From Rathayibacter sp. VKM Ac-2760 (GTDB lineage: Bacteria > Actinomycetota > Actinomycetes > Actinomycetales > Microbacteriaceae), in the NCBI RefSeq assembly GCF_009834185.1, contig NZ_CP047173.1, positions 3,472,001-3,536,000 on the forward strand: a stretch of DNA of 64,000 bases. Direction: 5' to 3'. This document shows, one piece after another, positions 41,876 through 50,237 of the stretch. Both the position numbers and the translations under genes were made by a program. Position 1 is the stretch's first letter. The number at the start of each line of letters is the position of its first letter. The notes under the pieces are model-generated. The model made no database searches. It had not been told where the DNA came from and worked only from the letters and a program-made list of their open reading frames with translations.

Positions 41876-43516
41876 ATGCCCGGAACGAGCCCGCGCGGCA
41901 GCATCGCGGCCCGGCTGTTCGCGGTGCAGCTGCTCTGCATCCTCGTGATCGGCGCGGTGGCGGTCCTCGTCCTCGCCCTCGACGCGCGCGATCGCGCCGG
42001 CGAGGACGCGGAGCAGCGCAGCCTCGTCGTCGCGCGCACGGTCGCCGACAATCCGTTCGTCGTCTCCGCGGCCCAGGGCGCCGATCCGTCCGCCTCCCTC
42101 CAGCCCTACGCGGAGGAGGTGATGGCCGACACCGGCGTCGACTTCCTGACCATCATGGATCCGGACCGCACCCGCTACACCCACCGCGATCGCGCGCAGA
42201 TCGGCCTGCCGTTCATCGGCACCATCGCGCCGGCGCTCGAGGGGCGCACCTTCACCGAGACCTACACCGGCACACTCGGCCCCTCGGTGCGCGCGGTCGC
42301 GCCGATCGAGAGCGCCGACGGCACCGTCGTCGCGCTCGTCTCGGCGGGGGTGACCGTGAGCCGGGTCGACGCGTCCTTCCTCCCACGGCTGCAGGTCGTC
42401 GCCGGCGGCGTGCTCGGCGCGGTGGCGCTCGGCGGGGTCGGCTCGTGGCTGCTCGCCCGCTACCTCCGCCGCGTCACGGGCGGGCGCGGGCCGGAGCAGA
42501 TGAGCCAGGTGTTCGCCTACTACGAGTCGGTGCTGCACTCGGTGCGCGAGGGCCTGCTGCTCGTCGACGACCGCGGGCGGCTGGTGCTCGCGAACGACCA
42601 CGCGCTCGAGCTCCTCGGGCTCGAGGGCGTGTCGATCCCGGCGCTCGTCGACGATCTCGACCTGCCCGACGCCCTGCGCGCCGTACTGCTGGCCGAGGAG
42701 CCGGTCGCCGACCGCCTCGTCGTCGTGCACGAGCGCATCCTGGTGGTGAACGAGCGGCCGGCCGCCTCGCCCGGGGCCGGGCCGCTCGGCACGGTGACGA
42801 CGCTCCGCGACCGCACCGAGCTGCAGCGGGTCTCCGGCGAGCTGGAGTCGATGCGCACGCTCTCGGACGCGCTGCGCTCGCAGACCCACGAGTTCTCGAA
42901 CCGCCTGCACACCATCGCCTCGCTGATCGAGCTGGGCCGGCCCGAGGAGGCGCTCGCCTTCGCCGCCGGCGAGCTGAACCTCAGCCAGCGGCTCGCCGAC
43001 CGGGTGCTCGGCTCGGTGCAGGAGCCGGTGATCGCCGCGCTGCTGCTCGGCAAGGCCGCCCAGGCCCGCGAGCGCGGCGTCGAGCTGCACCTCGAGACGC
43101 ACCTCGAGCCGGGCACCCAGGGCCTCGAGCCGGGCGATCTGGTGACGGTGCTCGGCAACCTGATCGACAACGCGCTCGACGCGGCCGCCTCCTCCGCCGC
43201 CGACCGCGAGCCGTGGGTCGAGGTGTACCTCGGCCTGACCGAGGACGCCGGCGCCGAGGCGTCCGGCGCCGAGGGCGCCGAGCTGGTGCTGCAGGTCTCC
43301 GACAGCGGGCCCGGCGTCGCGGAGGCGGCCGACGTCTTCGCGCGCGGCTACTCGACGAAGGAGTCGGACGCGTTCGGCCGCGGCATCGGCCTCGCGCTGG
43401 TGCAGCAGGTGGTGCAGCGGCTCGGCGGCAGCATCGAGGTGTCGCGGCACGTCGGCGCGGTGTTCACGGTGCAGCTGCCGCTGCGGACGGACGCACCGGC
43501 AGGAGCGCGCCCGTGA
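41876..43516 (+). CDS. DcuS/CitA family sensor histidine kinase
   Basis: A 546-residue kinase starting at ATG 41876 after GAGGAGG. Membrane helix 1 (about 12-35), an extracytoplasmic PAS-like domain (40-165, with FLTIMDPDRTRYTHRD, GLPFIGTIAPALEGRTFTE typical of CitA/DcuS), helix 2 (about 172-195), a cytoplasmic PAS (225-310), and a SPOB-type kinase core with phospho-acceptor His338 in QTHEFSNRLHTI. The ATPase has LIDNALDAA, DSGPGV and GRGIGLALV. It likely detects C4-dicarboxylates outside the cell and controls the divergent symporter gene through the coupled response regulator (GTGA overlap). Confidence 0.92.
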   Translation: MPGTSPRGSIAARLFAVQLLCILVIGAVAVLVLALDARDRAGEDAEQRSLVVARTVADNPFVVSAAQGADPSASLQPYAEEVMADTGVDFLTIMDPDRTRYTHRDRAQIGLPFIGTIAPALEGRTFTETYTGTLGPSVRAVAPIESADGTVVALVSAGVTVSRVDASFLPRLQVVAGGVLGAVALGGVGSWLLARYLRRVTGGRGPEQMSQVFAYYESVLHSVREGLLLVDDRGRLVLANDHALELLGLEGVSIPALVDDLDLPDALRAVLLAEEPVADRLVVVHERILVVNERPAASPGAGPLGTVTTLRDRTELQRVSGELESMRTLSDALRSQTHEFSNRLHTIASLIELGRPEEALAFAAGELNLSQRLADRVLGSVQEPVIAALLLGKAAQARERGVELHLETHLEPGTQGLEPGDLVTVLGNLIDNALDAAASSAADREPWVEVYLGLTEDAGAEASGAEGAELVLQVSDSGPGVAEAADVFARGYSTKESDAFGRGIGLALVQQVVQRLGGSIEVSRHVGAVFTVQLPLRTDAPAGARP

Positions 43517-44190
43517 CCGCCGCCCCGATCCGCGTGCTCGTCGTCGAGGACGAGCCGCTGACCGCGAGCGCGCACGCCGACTACGTCCGCCGCGTCGAGG
43601 GCTTCGAGGTCGCCGCGGTCGCCGGCAGCGGGGCGGAGGCGATCCGCGCGCTGCGGGCCGACCCCGCGATCGCGCTGATCCTGCTCGACATGAACCTGCC
43701 GGACTTGGGCGGGCTCGACCTCTGCCGTGCCGTGCGCGCGGCGGGCCTCGACGTCGACGTGATCGCGATCACCGCGGTGCGCGACGCGGCCGTGGTGCGC
43801 GCCTCCGTCGCCGCGGGCATCGTGCAGTACCTGATCAAGCCGTTCGTCTTCAGCGTCTTCGCGGCGAAGCTCGCGAGCTACCGCCAGTACCGCGGGCACC
43901 TGCGCGGCGCCGGCGTCGCGAGCCAGCACGAGGTCGACGGCGCCTTCGCCGCGCTGCGGACGTCCAACGCGCCGGGCCTGGCGAAGGGGCTCTCCGCCGA
44001 GACGCTCGAGGCGGTGACCGCGCTGCTCGGCCCGGTCGGCCTCTCCGCGGGCGAGCTCGCCGCCCGGCTCGACGTCTCGCGGGTCACGGCGCGGCGCTAC
44101 CTGGAGCACCTCGCCGACTCGGGGGTCGCCGAGCGCGCCCCCCGCTACGGCTCGCCGGGGCGGCCCGAGCTGGAGTACCGCAGGGTCTGA
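43513..44190 (+). CDS. DcuR/CitB family response regulator
   Basis: A 225-residue regulator. The receiver domain (1-125) has VVEDEP, the phosphorylated Asp59 in LLDMNLPD, and lysine in YLIKPF. The C-terminal part (about 150-225) is a CitB-type HTH with LSAGELAARLDVSRVTARRYLEHLADSGVAER. It starts at GTG 43513, overlapping the kinase stop. Its probable target is the promoter of the C4-dicarboxylate symporter. It converges with the aminotransferase gene with only four bases between stops. Confidence 0.92.
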   Translation: MTAAPIRVLVVEDEPLTASAHADYVRRVEGFEVAAVAGSGAEAIRALRADPAIALILLDMNLPDLGGLDLCRAVRAAGLDVDVIAITAVRDAAVVRASVAAGIVQYLIKPFVFSVFAAKLASYRQYRGHLRGAGVASQHEVDGAFAALRTSNAPGLAKGLSAETLEAVTALLGPVGLSAGELAARLDVSRVTARRYLEHLADSGVAERAPRYGSPGRPELEYRRV

Positions 44191-44194
44191 GGGG

Positions 44195-45421
44195 CTACTG
44201 CTTGTACGACGACAGGAAGTTCCCCAGCCGCTCGATCGCCTCCGAGATGACGCGCTCCTCCGGCAGCGTCACGATCCGCAGGTGGTCGGGCGTCGGCCAA
44301 TTGAAGCCGGTGCCGGGCACGAGCAGGATGTGCTCCGCGAGCAGCAGGTCGTAGACGAGCCGCCCGTCGTCGCGGATGTCGTGCACCTCCGGGTCGAGCC
44401 GCGGGAACGCGTAGAGCGCGCCCATCGGCAGCTCGCAGGAGACACCCGGGATCGCCTGGAGGCCCGACCACGCCGCATCGCGCTGGCGACGGAGCCGCCC
44501 GCCCGGCGCGATCAGAGCGTCGATCGACTGCACGCCCGAGAGCGCGGCCTGGATCGCGTACTGCCCCGGCACGTTCGGGCAGAGCCGGGTCGAGGCGAGC
44601 AGGGTGATGCCCTCCAGGAAGCCCGCCGCGTGCGCCCGCGGACCGGTGATCGCGAGCCAGCCGGAGCGGTAGCCCGCGACGCGGTAGGTCTTGGACAGGC
44701 CGTTGAAGGTGAGGCAGAGCTGGTCCGGCGCGAGGGTCGCCAGCGGGATGTGCTCGGCGTCGTCGTAGAGGATCCGGTCGTAGATCTCGTCGGCGAGCAG
44801 CAGCAGCGAGTGCTCCTCGGCGATCGCGACGATCCCCTCCAGCGCCTCGCGGGTGTAGACGGCGCCGGTGGGGTTGTTGGGGTTGATCACGACGATGGCC
44901 TTCGTCCGCGCGGTGACCTTCGAGCGGATGTCCTCCAGGTCGGGCTGCCAGCCGCCGTCCTCCGCGCAGCGGTAGTGCACCGCGGTGCCGCCGGCCAGGC
45001 TCGTCATCGCCGTCCAGAGCGGGTAGTCGGGCGCCGGGATGAGCACCTCGTCGCCGTCGTCGAGCAGCGCCTGCAGCGTCATCGTGATCAGCTCGGAGAC
45101 GCCGTTGCCGAGGAACACCCACTCCGGGTCGACCGGCGGGAAGCCGGGGACCTCCTCGTAGCGATAGGTCACCGCCTGCCGCGCGGAGAGCACGCCGCGG
45201 CTGTCGCTGTAGCCGTGCGCGCTCGGCATCGCGGCGATCATGTCGCGGACGATCTGGTGCGGCGCCTCGAAGTCGAAGCCGGCCGGGTTGCCGGTGTTCA
45301 GCTTCAGGATCCGGTGCCCCTCGCTCTCCAGCCGCGACGCCTCCACGAGCGCCTTGCCGCGGATCTCGTAGAGGACATTGCGGAGCTTGGACGACTGCTC
45401 GAGCGGGCGCGGGGGGATCAT
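44195..45421 (-). CDS. alaA: AlaA/AlaT-type aminotransferase
   Basis: A 408-residue class I/II PLP aminotransferase. PPRPLEQSSKLRNVLYEIRG at the start, GNGVSELI, PAPDYPLWTA, INPNNPTGAVY, LLADEIYDRILYDD, and SKTYRVAGYRSGW with the Schiff-base lysine (residue 244 of this start). The N-terminal sequence and DYPLW are shared with AlaA/AlaT, which make alanine from pyruvate and glutamate. I prefer the ATG at 45421, which fits related N-termini; an upstream GTG at 45436 is also open. Confidence 0.92.
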   Translation of the reverse strand: MIPPRPLEQSSKLRNVLYEIRGKALVEASRLESEGHRILKLNTGNPAGFDFEAPHQIVRDMIAAMPSAHGYSDSRGVLSARQAVTYRYEEVPGFPPVDPEWVFLGNGVSELITMTLQALLDDGDEVLIPAPDYPLWTAMTSLAGGTAVHYRCAEDGGWQPDLEDIRSKVTARTKAIVVINPNNPTGAVYTREALEGIVAIAEEHSLLLLADEIYDRILYDDAEHIPLATLAPDQLCLTFNGLSKTYRVAGYRSGWLAITGPRAHAAGFLEGITLLASTRLCPNVPGQYAIQAALSGVQSIDALIAPGGRLRRQRDAAWSGLQAIPGVSCELPMGALYAFPRLDPEVHDIRDDGRLVYDLLLAEHILLVPGTGFNWPTPDHLRIVTLPEERVISEAIERLGNFLSSYKQ

Positions 45422-45462
45422 CCGTCCAGTATTCACCGGCCGGGCCCCCCGCGGCCGAGGGC

Positions 45463-46398
45463 TCAGCGGGCCGTGGCGCGCACCGCCTCCGCGATCTCCT
45501 CCTCGATCAGGTCGTAGTTGATCGCCGCGGCGACCCGCAGGCCGTCGGCGGCGGCGGCCATCACCTGCGACATCGGCTCGACGAGCGAGCCGGCGGCGAA
45601 GACCCTCGGCGCGGTGGTGCGACCCATCGGGTCGACGGCGAGGTGCCGGGCGGCGCCGGAGGGGTGGTCGACGAGCTCGAGGCCGAGGCCGTCCGGCAGA
45701 TTGCCCTCGACCCGCGGGCCGACGACGAGCGCGTCGAGCTCGAGCCGGCGGCCGTCGACGACGACGCCGACCAGGCGGTCGTCCTCGACGAGCACCTCGG
45801 TGACCGCGCCGTCGATCAGGTCGATGCCGCGGGCGGCGAGGCCCTCGACCTCCTCCGCGGAAGGCGCGAAGACGCCGTTCGTCAGGATCGACACCCGGTC
45901 GCTCAGCTGCCGGAACATCTGCGCCTGGTGGCCGGAGAAGCCGCTGCCGAGCACGGCGATCCGGCGCCCGCGCACCTCGAAGCCGTGGCAGTACGGGCAG
46001 TGCAGCACGTCGCGGCCCCAGCGCTCGGCGAGCCGTGGGATCCCGGGCAGGCGATCCGTGGATCCGCTCGCGAGCAGGAGGCGGCGGGCGCGCAGCACGG
46101 TGCCGTCGGCGAGGGTCGCGGTGACGCCGCCGTCGGCGGTCGACGCGCTGATGACGCGGCCCGGGACGACCCGCGCGCCGTAGCCCTCGGCCTCGATCCG
46201 GGCGAGGCGGGCGAGCTCGACGGGCGCGGTGCCGTCGCGGGTGAGGACGTTGTGCGCGCCGGGCGAGGGTGCGTTGCGCGGCGGCCCGCCGTCGACGACG
46301 AGCACGTCGCGGAGGCTGCGGCCGAGTGCGGTGGCGGCGGCGAATCCGGCGAAGGAGCCGCCGACGATCAGGACGTCGGGGAGGGGTGAAGTGGTCAT
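45463..46398 (-). CDS. Thioredoxin reductase-like FAD oxidoreductase
   Basis: A 311-residue flavoprotein. The FAD site is VLIVGGSFAGFAAA (Rossmann) and the NAD(P) site is AVLGSGFSGHQAQM. The redox pair is Cys134-Pro-Tyr-Cys137 in HCPYCHGFEVRG, as in thioredoxin reductases. Most members of this subgroup are not true thioredoxin reductases but oxidise small dithiols or other molecules. It is divergent from an XRE-cupin regulator across 87 bases. Confidence 0.9.
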   Translation of the reverse strand: MTTSPLPDVLIVGGSFAGFAAATALGRSLRDVLVVDGGPPRNAPSPGAHNVLTRDGTAPVELARLARIEAEGYGARVVPGRVISASTADGGVTATLADGTVLRARRLLLASGSTDRLPGIPRLAERWGRDVLHCPYCHGFEVRGRRIAVLGSGFSGHQAQMFRQLSDRVSILTNGVFAPSAEEVEGLAARGIDLIDGAVTEVLVEDDRLVGVVVDGRRLELDALVVGPRVEGNLPDGLGLELVDHPSGAARHLAVDPMGRTTAPRVFAAGSLVEPMSQVMAAAADGLRVAAAINYDLIEEEIAEAVRATAR

Positions 46399-46485
46399 GT
46401 CTCGAGCATCGGGCGACGGCTGCGGTCCGTCGAGGATCCGTGCCGTTCCGGCACGACGGCGCACCGCGCGTGCCAGGATCGGGGC

Positions 46486-47085
46486 ATGCCCGAGCACTCC
46501 GAGCACGACACTCCCTCCGACGACGAGATCGTCGCCGCCGTCGGCCCGCGGCTGAAGCGCCTGCGCACCCGGCGCGACCGCACGCTCGCCTCGCTCGCCG
46601 CCGAGACCGGCATCTCGGCGAGCACGCTCTCGCGCCTCGAGAGCGGCGGCCGGCGCGCGACGCTCGAGCTGCTGCTGCCGATCGCCCGTGCGCTCGGCGC
46701 CCCGCTCGACGAGCTGGTCGGCGCGGCGCCCGAGGACCCGCGCGTGCACGGCCGGCCGTTCACCCGGCACGGGATGCGGATCCAGCCGCTCAGCCGCGAC
46801 GCGGGCGCCCTGCAGGCCTTCAAGACCACCATCCCCGCCGGACCGATCCCGGCGCCCGAGCAGCAGCGCACGCACGAGGGCTTCGAGTGGCTCTACGTGC
46901 TGAGCGGGCGGCTGCGGCTGCGGCTCGGCGAGCACGACATCGTCCTGCCCGCCGGCGAGGCCGCCGAGTTCGACACCCGGGTGCCGCACTGGTTCGGCCG
47001 CGCCGACGAGCAGCAGGTCGAGTTCCTCAGCCTGTTCGGGCGCCAGGGCGAGCGGATGCACGTCCGCGCCTCGACGCGGCGCTGA
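46486..47085 (+). CDS. XRE-cupin regulator paired with the flavoprotein
   Basis: A 199-residue protein. HTH at about 18-75 (RTRRDRTLASLAAETGISASTLSRLESGGRRATLELL). The cupin domain (about 110-190) carries EGFEWLYVLSGRLRLRLGEHD and VLPAGEAAEFDTRVPHWFG, with metal-type His and Glu positions partly conserved. It probably controls the divergent flavoprotein gene in response to a small ligand. Convergent with the FBP gene with only four bases between stops. Confidence 0.9.
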   Translation: MPEHSEHDTPSDDEIVAAVGPRLKRLRTRRDRTLASLAAETGISASTLSRLESGGRRATLELLLPIARALGAPLDELVGAAPEDPRVHGRPFTRHGMRIQPLSRDAGALQAFKTTIPAGPIPAPEQQRTHEGFEWLYVLSGRLRLRLGEHDIVLPAGEAAEFDTRVPHWFGRADEQQVEFLSLFGRQGERMHVRASTRR

Positions 47086-47089
47086 GCGC

Positions 47090-47581
47090 TCAGCTCTCGC
47101 CGAGCACCTCGCGGACGAAGCCCGCGGTCTTGGTGCGCAGGGTCGCGATGCGCTCCGCCTTCGCGGCCTCGACGTCGAAGCCGATGTAGGCAACCGAGGG
47201 CCGGGTCCGGACGTTCGCCGAGCACTGGAACTCCGCGCAGACCAGCGTGCCGAGGGTGTCGCCCGCGCGCCCGGCCGCGCCGGCCTTCTTCGCGCCGAAG
47301 AAGACGACGTCGTTCGGCAGCCGGATGTCGCGGCACCACGAGCACTGCGCCCGCGAGCGCGGGTTGGCGTCGGCCTGGCGGAGCAGGACGCCGACCACCC
47401 GGTCCTCGAGCGGCACCACGACGTAGGCGCGACGGCCGATCTTCTTGTCGCGCCAGCCGAGGTGGTCGAACGACTCCCAGTCGAGGGTGTCGAAGCCGGC
47501 GGGGAGCGAGAGATCGGCGACCTCCTTGCGCGAGGCGTTCACGAAGGAGTCGCGGATCTGCTGGTCGGTGAGGGCACGCAT
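47090..47581 (-). CDS. FBP (EF-G-binding, FusB-like) zinc-finger protein
   Basis: A 163-residue protein of the FBP family. The N-terminal helical part (1-70) precedes a treble-clef zinc finger with Cys80, Cys83, Cys115 and Cys120 (CSWC...CAEFQC). FusB members with the same finger bind elongation factor G and free it from the ribosome, giving fusidic-acid resistance. Actinobacterial FBP proteins share the fold, but the drug link is not shown for them. It lies between an XRE-cupin gene and an MFS exporter. Confidence 0.88.
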   Translation of the reverse strand: MRALTDQQIRDSFVNASRKEVADLSLPAGFDTLDWESFDHLGWRDKKIGRRAYVVVPLEDRVVGVLLRQADANPRSRAQCSWCRDIRLPNDVVFFGAKKAGAAGRAGDTLGTLVCAEFQCSANVRTRPSVAYIGFDVEAAKAERIATLRTKTAGFVREVLGES

Positions 47582-47624
47582 GACCTCTCCAGCCTAATCA
47601 GCCGAGCGGGTCGGTCGGGGGGGG

Positions 47625-49052
47625 TCAGCCGAGGTGCGCGACGGCCTCGCGCGGGGCCTGCGCGAGGAACTCCTCCTTCTTGATCCGGATCATCGTGAAC
47701 GCGATCAGCGCGGCGAGCACCAGGCCGACGGCCGCCGCGACGAACACCGCGGAGTAGCCGTCGACGAACGCGACCGGCGAGGACTGCTCCCCCGCCACTC
47801 CGGCGTAGATCGTGGTGAAGACGGAGAGGCCGATCGAGCCGCCGATCTGCATCGCGGCGTTCGCGGTCGCTCCGGCGGCACCGGCGTCGTGGCCGGCGAT
47901 CCCGGTCAGCGCCACGTTCTGCACGGGCACGAAGATCATCGCCATGCCGACACCGAGCAGGATCAGGCCGGGCAGCACCTGCACGAGGTAGGAGCCGTCG
48001 GCGGTGATGCGGCTGAGGTAGACCAGGCCGCCGGCCGCGATCAGCGGGCCGACGATCATCAGGACGCGCGGGCCGACGGTCGGCAGCAGCTTCGTGGCGA
48101 TGCCCGCGACGATCATGATCGTGACGGTCATCGGGAGGTTGGCCAGGCCGGCCTCGAGCGGCGCGAAGCCGAGCACCAGCTGCAGGTGCAGCGTCAGGTA
48201 GAGCGTCGAGCCGATCATGACGCTGCCGACGACGGCCTGGATCAGGAACGCGCCGCCGCGGACCCGGTCGGTGACGATGCGCAGCGGCAGCAGCGGGTGG
48301 TCGGAGCGGGCCTGGATGCGGACGAAGACCGCGAGCAGGACGACGCCCGCGAGCAGGAAGCCGAGGGTGTCGACGCGCAGCCAGCCCTGCTCGGCGAGGG
48401 TGAAGCCGTAGACGAGGCTCGCGAGGCCGAGCGCGACCGTGATCGTGCCGGCGATGTCGAAGCGGTTGCGGCCCTCGGCGCGGCTCTCGGTCACGAGCAG
48501 CGCACCGGCGACGACGCCGACCAGCACGACGGGGACGTTGACGAGGAGGCACCAGCGCCAGTCGGCGAACTCGGTGAGCAGGCCGCCGAGCACCAGGCCG
48601 ACGGCGGCTCCCGCTCCGGCGACCGCGCCGAAGACGGCGAACGCGGTGTTGCGCTCGCGTCCGCCGGGGAAGGAGACGGTGAGCAGGGCGAGCGCGGCGG
48701 GCGCGAGCAGCGCGGCGAACGCGCCCTGCAGCCCGCGAGCGGCGATCAGCTCGGTGCCGGAGGAGGCGAGCCCGCCCCAGGCGGAGGCGGCGCCGAAGCC
48801 GACCATCCCGATCAGGTAGGTGCGCTTGCGGCCGGTGAAGTCGGCGATGCGGCCGCCGAGGAGCAGGAGCGCGCCGAAGGCGAGGGCGTAGGCCGTGACG
48901 ACCCACTGGCGCTCGACGTCGGTGAGGCCGAGGTCGGCCTGCGCGGCGGGCAGCGCGATGGTGACGATGGTGCCGTCGAGGACGACCACGAGCTGGGTCA
49001 TCGCGAGGATCACGAGGACCCACCAGCGGCGGGAGGAGGAGGGCGCGGGCAT
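47625..49052 (-). CDS. DHA2-family MFS drug exporter
   Basis: A 475-residue protein with 14 helices. DHA2 signs are VVVLDGTIVTIALPAAQADLGL in helix 1, WVVTAYALAFGALLLLGGRIADFTGRK, and motif C GAGAAVGLVLGG. The ATG at 49052 is chosen because AAAGG precedes it and the protein starts just before helix 1. It exports hydrophobic drugs using proton motive force. A TetR regulator is divergent, with an 18-bp palindrome between the two starts. Confidence 0.92.
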   Translation of the reverse strand: MPAPSSSRRWWVLVILAMTQLVVVLDGTIVTIALPAAQADLGLTDVERQWVVTAYALAFGALLLLGGRIADFTGRKRTYLIGMVGFGAASAWGGLASSGTELIAARGLQGAFAALLAPAALALLTVSFPGGRERNTAFAVFGAVAGAGAAVGLVLGGLLTEFADWRWCLLVNVPVVLVGVVAGALLVTESRAEGRNRFDIAGTITVALGLASLVYGFTLAEQGWLRVDTLGFLLAGVVLLAVFVRIQARSDHPLLPLRIVTDRVRGGAFLIQAVVGSVMIGSTLYLTLHLQLVLGFAPLEAGLANLPMTVTIMIVAGIATKLLPTVGPRVLMIVGPLIAAGGLVYLSRITADGSYLVQVLPGLILLGVGMAMIFVPVQNVALTGIAGHDAGAAGATANAAMQIGGSIGLSVFTTIYAGVAGEQSSPVAFVDGYSAVFVAAAVGLVLAALIAFTMIRIKKEEFLAQAPREAVAHLG

Positions 49053-49125
49053 GGCGGAGCCTTTCGAGGCAGGAGGGAGCGGGACCGGCGGGTCCGGATC
49101 CGCCGCGACATCGGGGCTAGACCAC

Positions 49126-49143
49126 CCCAACTGGTTGGTTGGG
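49126..49143. promoter_or_regulatory. TetR operator candidate
   Basis: CCCAAC-N6-GTTGGG is a palindrome between the divergent MFS and TetR genes. It overlaps a smaller one (CCAAC-TG-GTTGG) and a weak TTGGTT/TACAGT promoter for the TetR gene. Binding here would repress both genes. Confidence 0.6.
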
Positions 49144-49183
49144 CATCGACGAGTGTACAGTTCGAGCGCCCGGAGGTGTGAGC

Positions 49184-49795
49184 GTGAGCGAGAAGTCGGT
49201 CGAGAACGAGGCGGTGATCCCCGCCCGCGAGCGCATCCTCCGCGCCGCGACGGCCGAGTTCGCCGAGCACGGCTTCGCCGGCGCCCGCGTCGACCGGGTC
49301 GCCGCCGCGGCGGGCCTCAATAAGGAGCGGCTCTACGCCTACTACGGCGGCAAGCGCGGACTCTTCGTCGCGACCGTGGTCGGGGCGCTGGAGGCGCTGG
49401 ACGCGACGCTGCTCGCGGAGGCGTCCGATCTGCCGGACCTCGCCGGCCGGATGTTCGACCACGTCTGGGACCGCCCCGAGTTCCTCCGCCTGCTCACCTG
49501 GGCGCGACTCGAGGGCGGCGGCGTCTGGGAGGAGGCGGGCGAGCGCCTCGGCAGTCGCCCCGCTCCCGAGGCCCGCGTGCTCGAGTGGCAGCGGGCCGGG
49601 ATCGTCGACGCGAGCTGGTCGGCGGAGGACCTCTTCATCGCCCTGCTCGGGCTCTGCGAGATCTGGCACCTGACGCCGTTCGCCCAGCGCGGAGGCGACG
49701 GCACCCGCGAGCGCCGCCGCGCCTTCGTCGTGCACGTGGCGGCGCTCGTGGGGGCACCCGCCGACGGACCGACCGCGGTCAGTCCGCGGCCGTGA
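49184..49795 (+). CDS. TetR family regulator
   Basis: A 203-residue regulator starting at GTG 49184, seven bases after CGGAGG. The HTH (about 12-60) has RILRAATAEFAEHGFAGARVDRVAAAAGLNKERLYAYYGGKRGLF. The C-terminal ligand domain is helical. It presumably represses the divergent DHA2 exporter until a drug binds. Its last 17 bases overlap the convergent MarR gene. Confidence 0.92.
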   Translation: MSEKSVENEAVIPARERILRAATAEFAEHGFAGARVDRVAAAAGLNKERLYAYYGGKRGLFVATVVGALEALDATLLAEASDLPDLAGRMFDHVWDRPEFLRLLTWARLEGGGVWEEAGERLGSRPAPEARVLEWQRAGIVDASWSAEDLFIALLGLCEIWHLTPFAQRGGDGTRERRRAFVVHVAALVGAPADGPTAVSPRP

Positions 49796-50237
49796 GCCGC
49801 TCGAGGTAGCCGGCGAAGGCGAGCAGGTCGGCCTCGGGCCAGCTGCTCAGCGCCTCCTGCATCCGCTGGCGCTGCAGGCCGCCGAGGTCGCCCATCCTTT
49901 CGCGGCCGTGCTCGGTGAGCGTGAGGAAGCGGGCGCGGCCGTCGGCCGGATCGGCGGCGGTCGCCACCAGCTCCAGCGCGCAGAGCTGCCGGATCTGCCG
50001 GCTGATCACGCTGCGGTCCACGCCGAGGCGCTCCGCCGCGACGCTCGAGTGCACGGGACCGCAGCGCTCCAGCATCCGGAGCAGCCGCAACCCGAACGGC
50101 GGCAGCCCCGGGTCGATGCTCGCCGCCGCGTCGCGCACGGCGACCCGCACCTGCACGGCGAGCGCGGTGATCTGCTCCTCGACCCGGAGCAGCGCGCTGG
50201 CCGGGGCCTCGGGCACGGCGGCCGGTGCGGCGGTCAT
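49779..50237 (-). CDS. MarR family regulator
   Basis: A 152-residue winged-helix protein. The HTH lies at about 60-110 (CGPVHSSVAAERLGVDRSVISRQIRQLCALELV) and the wing has DPADGRARFLTLTEHG. The ATG overlaps the stop of the upstream MFS gene (TGATG), so the regulator is made from the exporter transcript. The palindrome 52017-52036 in front of the exporter is a likely binding site, giving autoregulated drug-induced expression. Confidence 0.92.
   Translation of the reverse strand: MTAAPAAVPEAPASALLRVEEQITALAVQVRVAVRDAAASIDPGLPPFGLRLLRMLERCGPVHSSVAAERLGVDRSVISRQIRQLCALELVATAADPADGRARFLTLTEHGRERMGDLGGLQRQRMQEALSSWPEADLLAFAGYLERLTAAD

Noticed and set aside
40279..44190. Very long open frames of 600-1,300 codons antisense to or out of frame with other genes
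   Set aside because: They arise from the high GC content. Their translations are Arg/Ala/Gly-rich and match no family, while the other strand or frame carries clear domains. Only their C-terminal parts are real in cases such as the response regulator.
45463..46398. Flavoprotein as the housekeeping thioredoxin reductase
   Set aside because: No thioredoxin gene is adjacent, and the regulator pairing and divergent sequence suggest a specialised oxidoreductase despite the CPYC pair.
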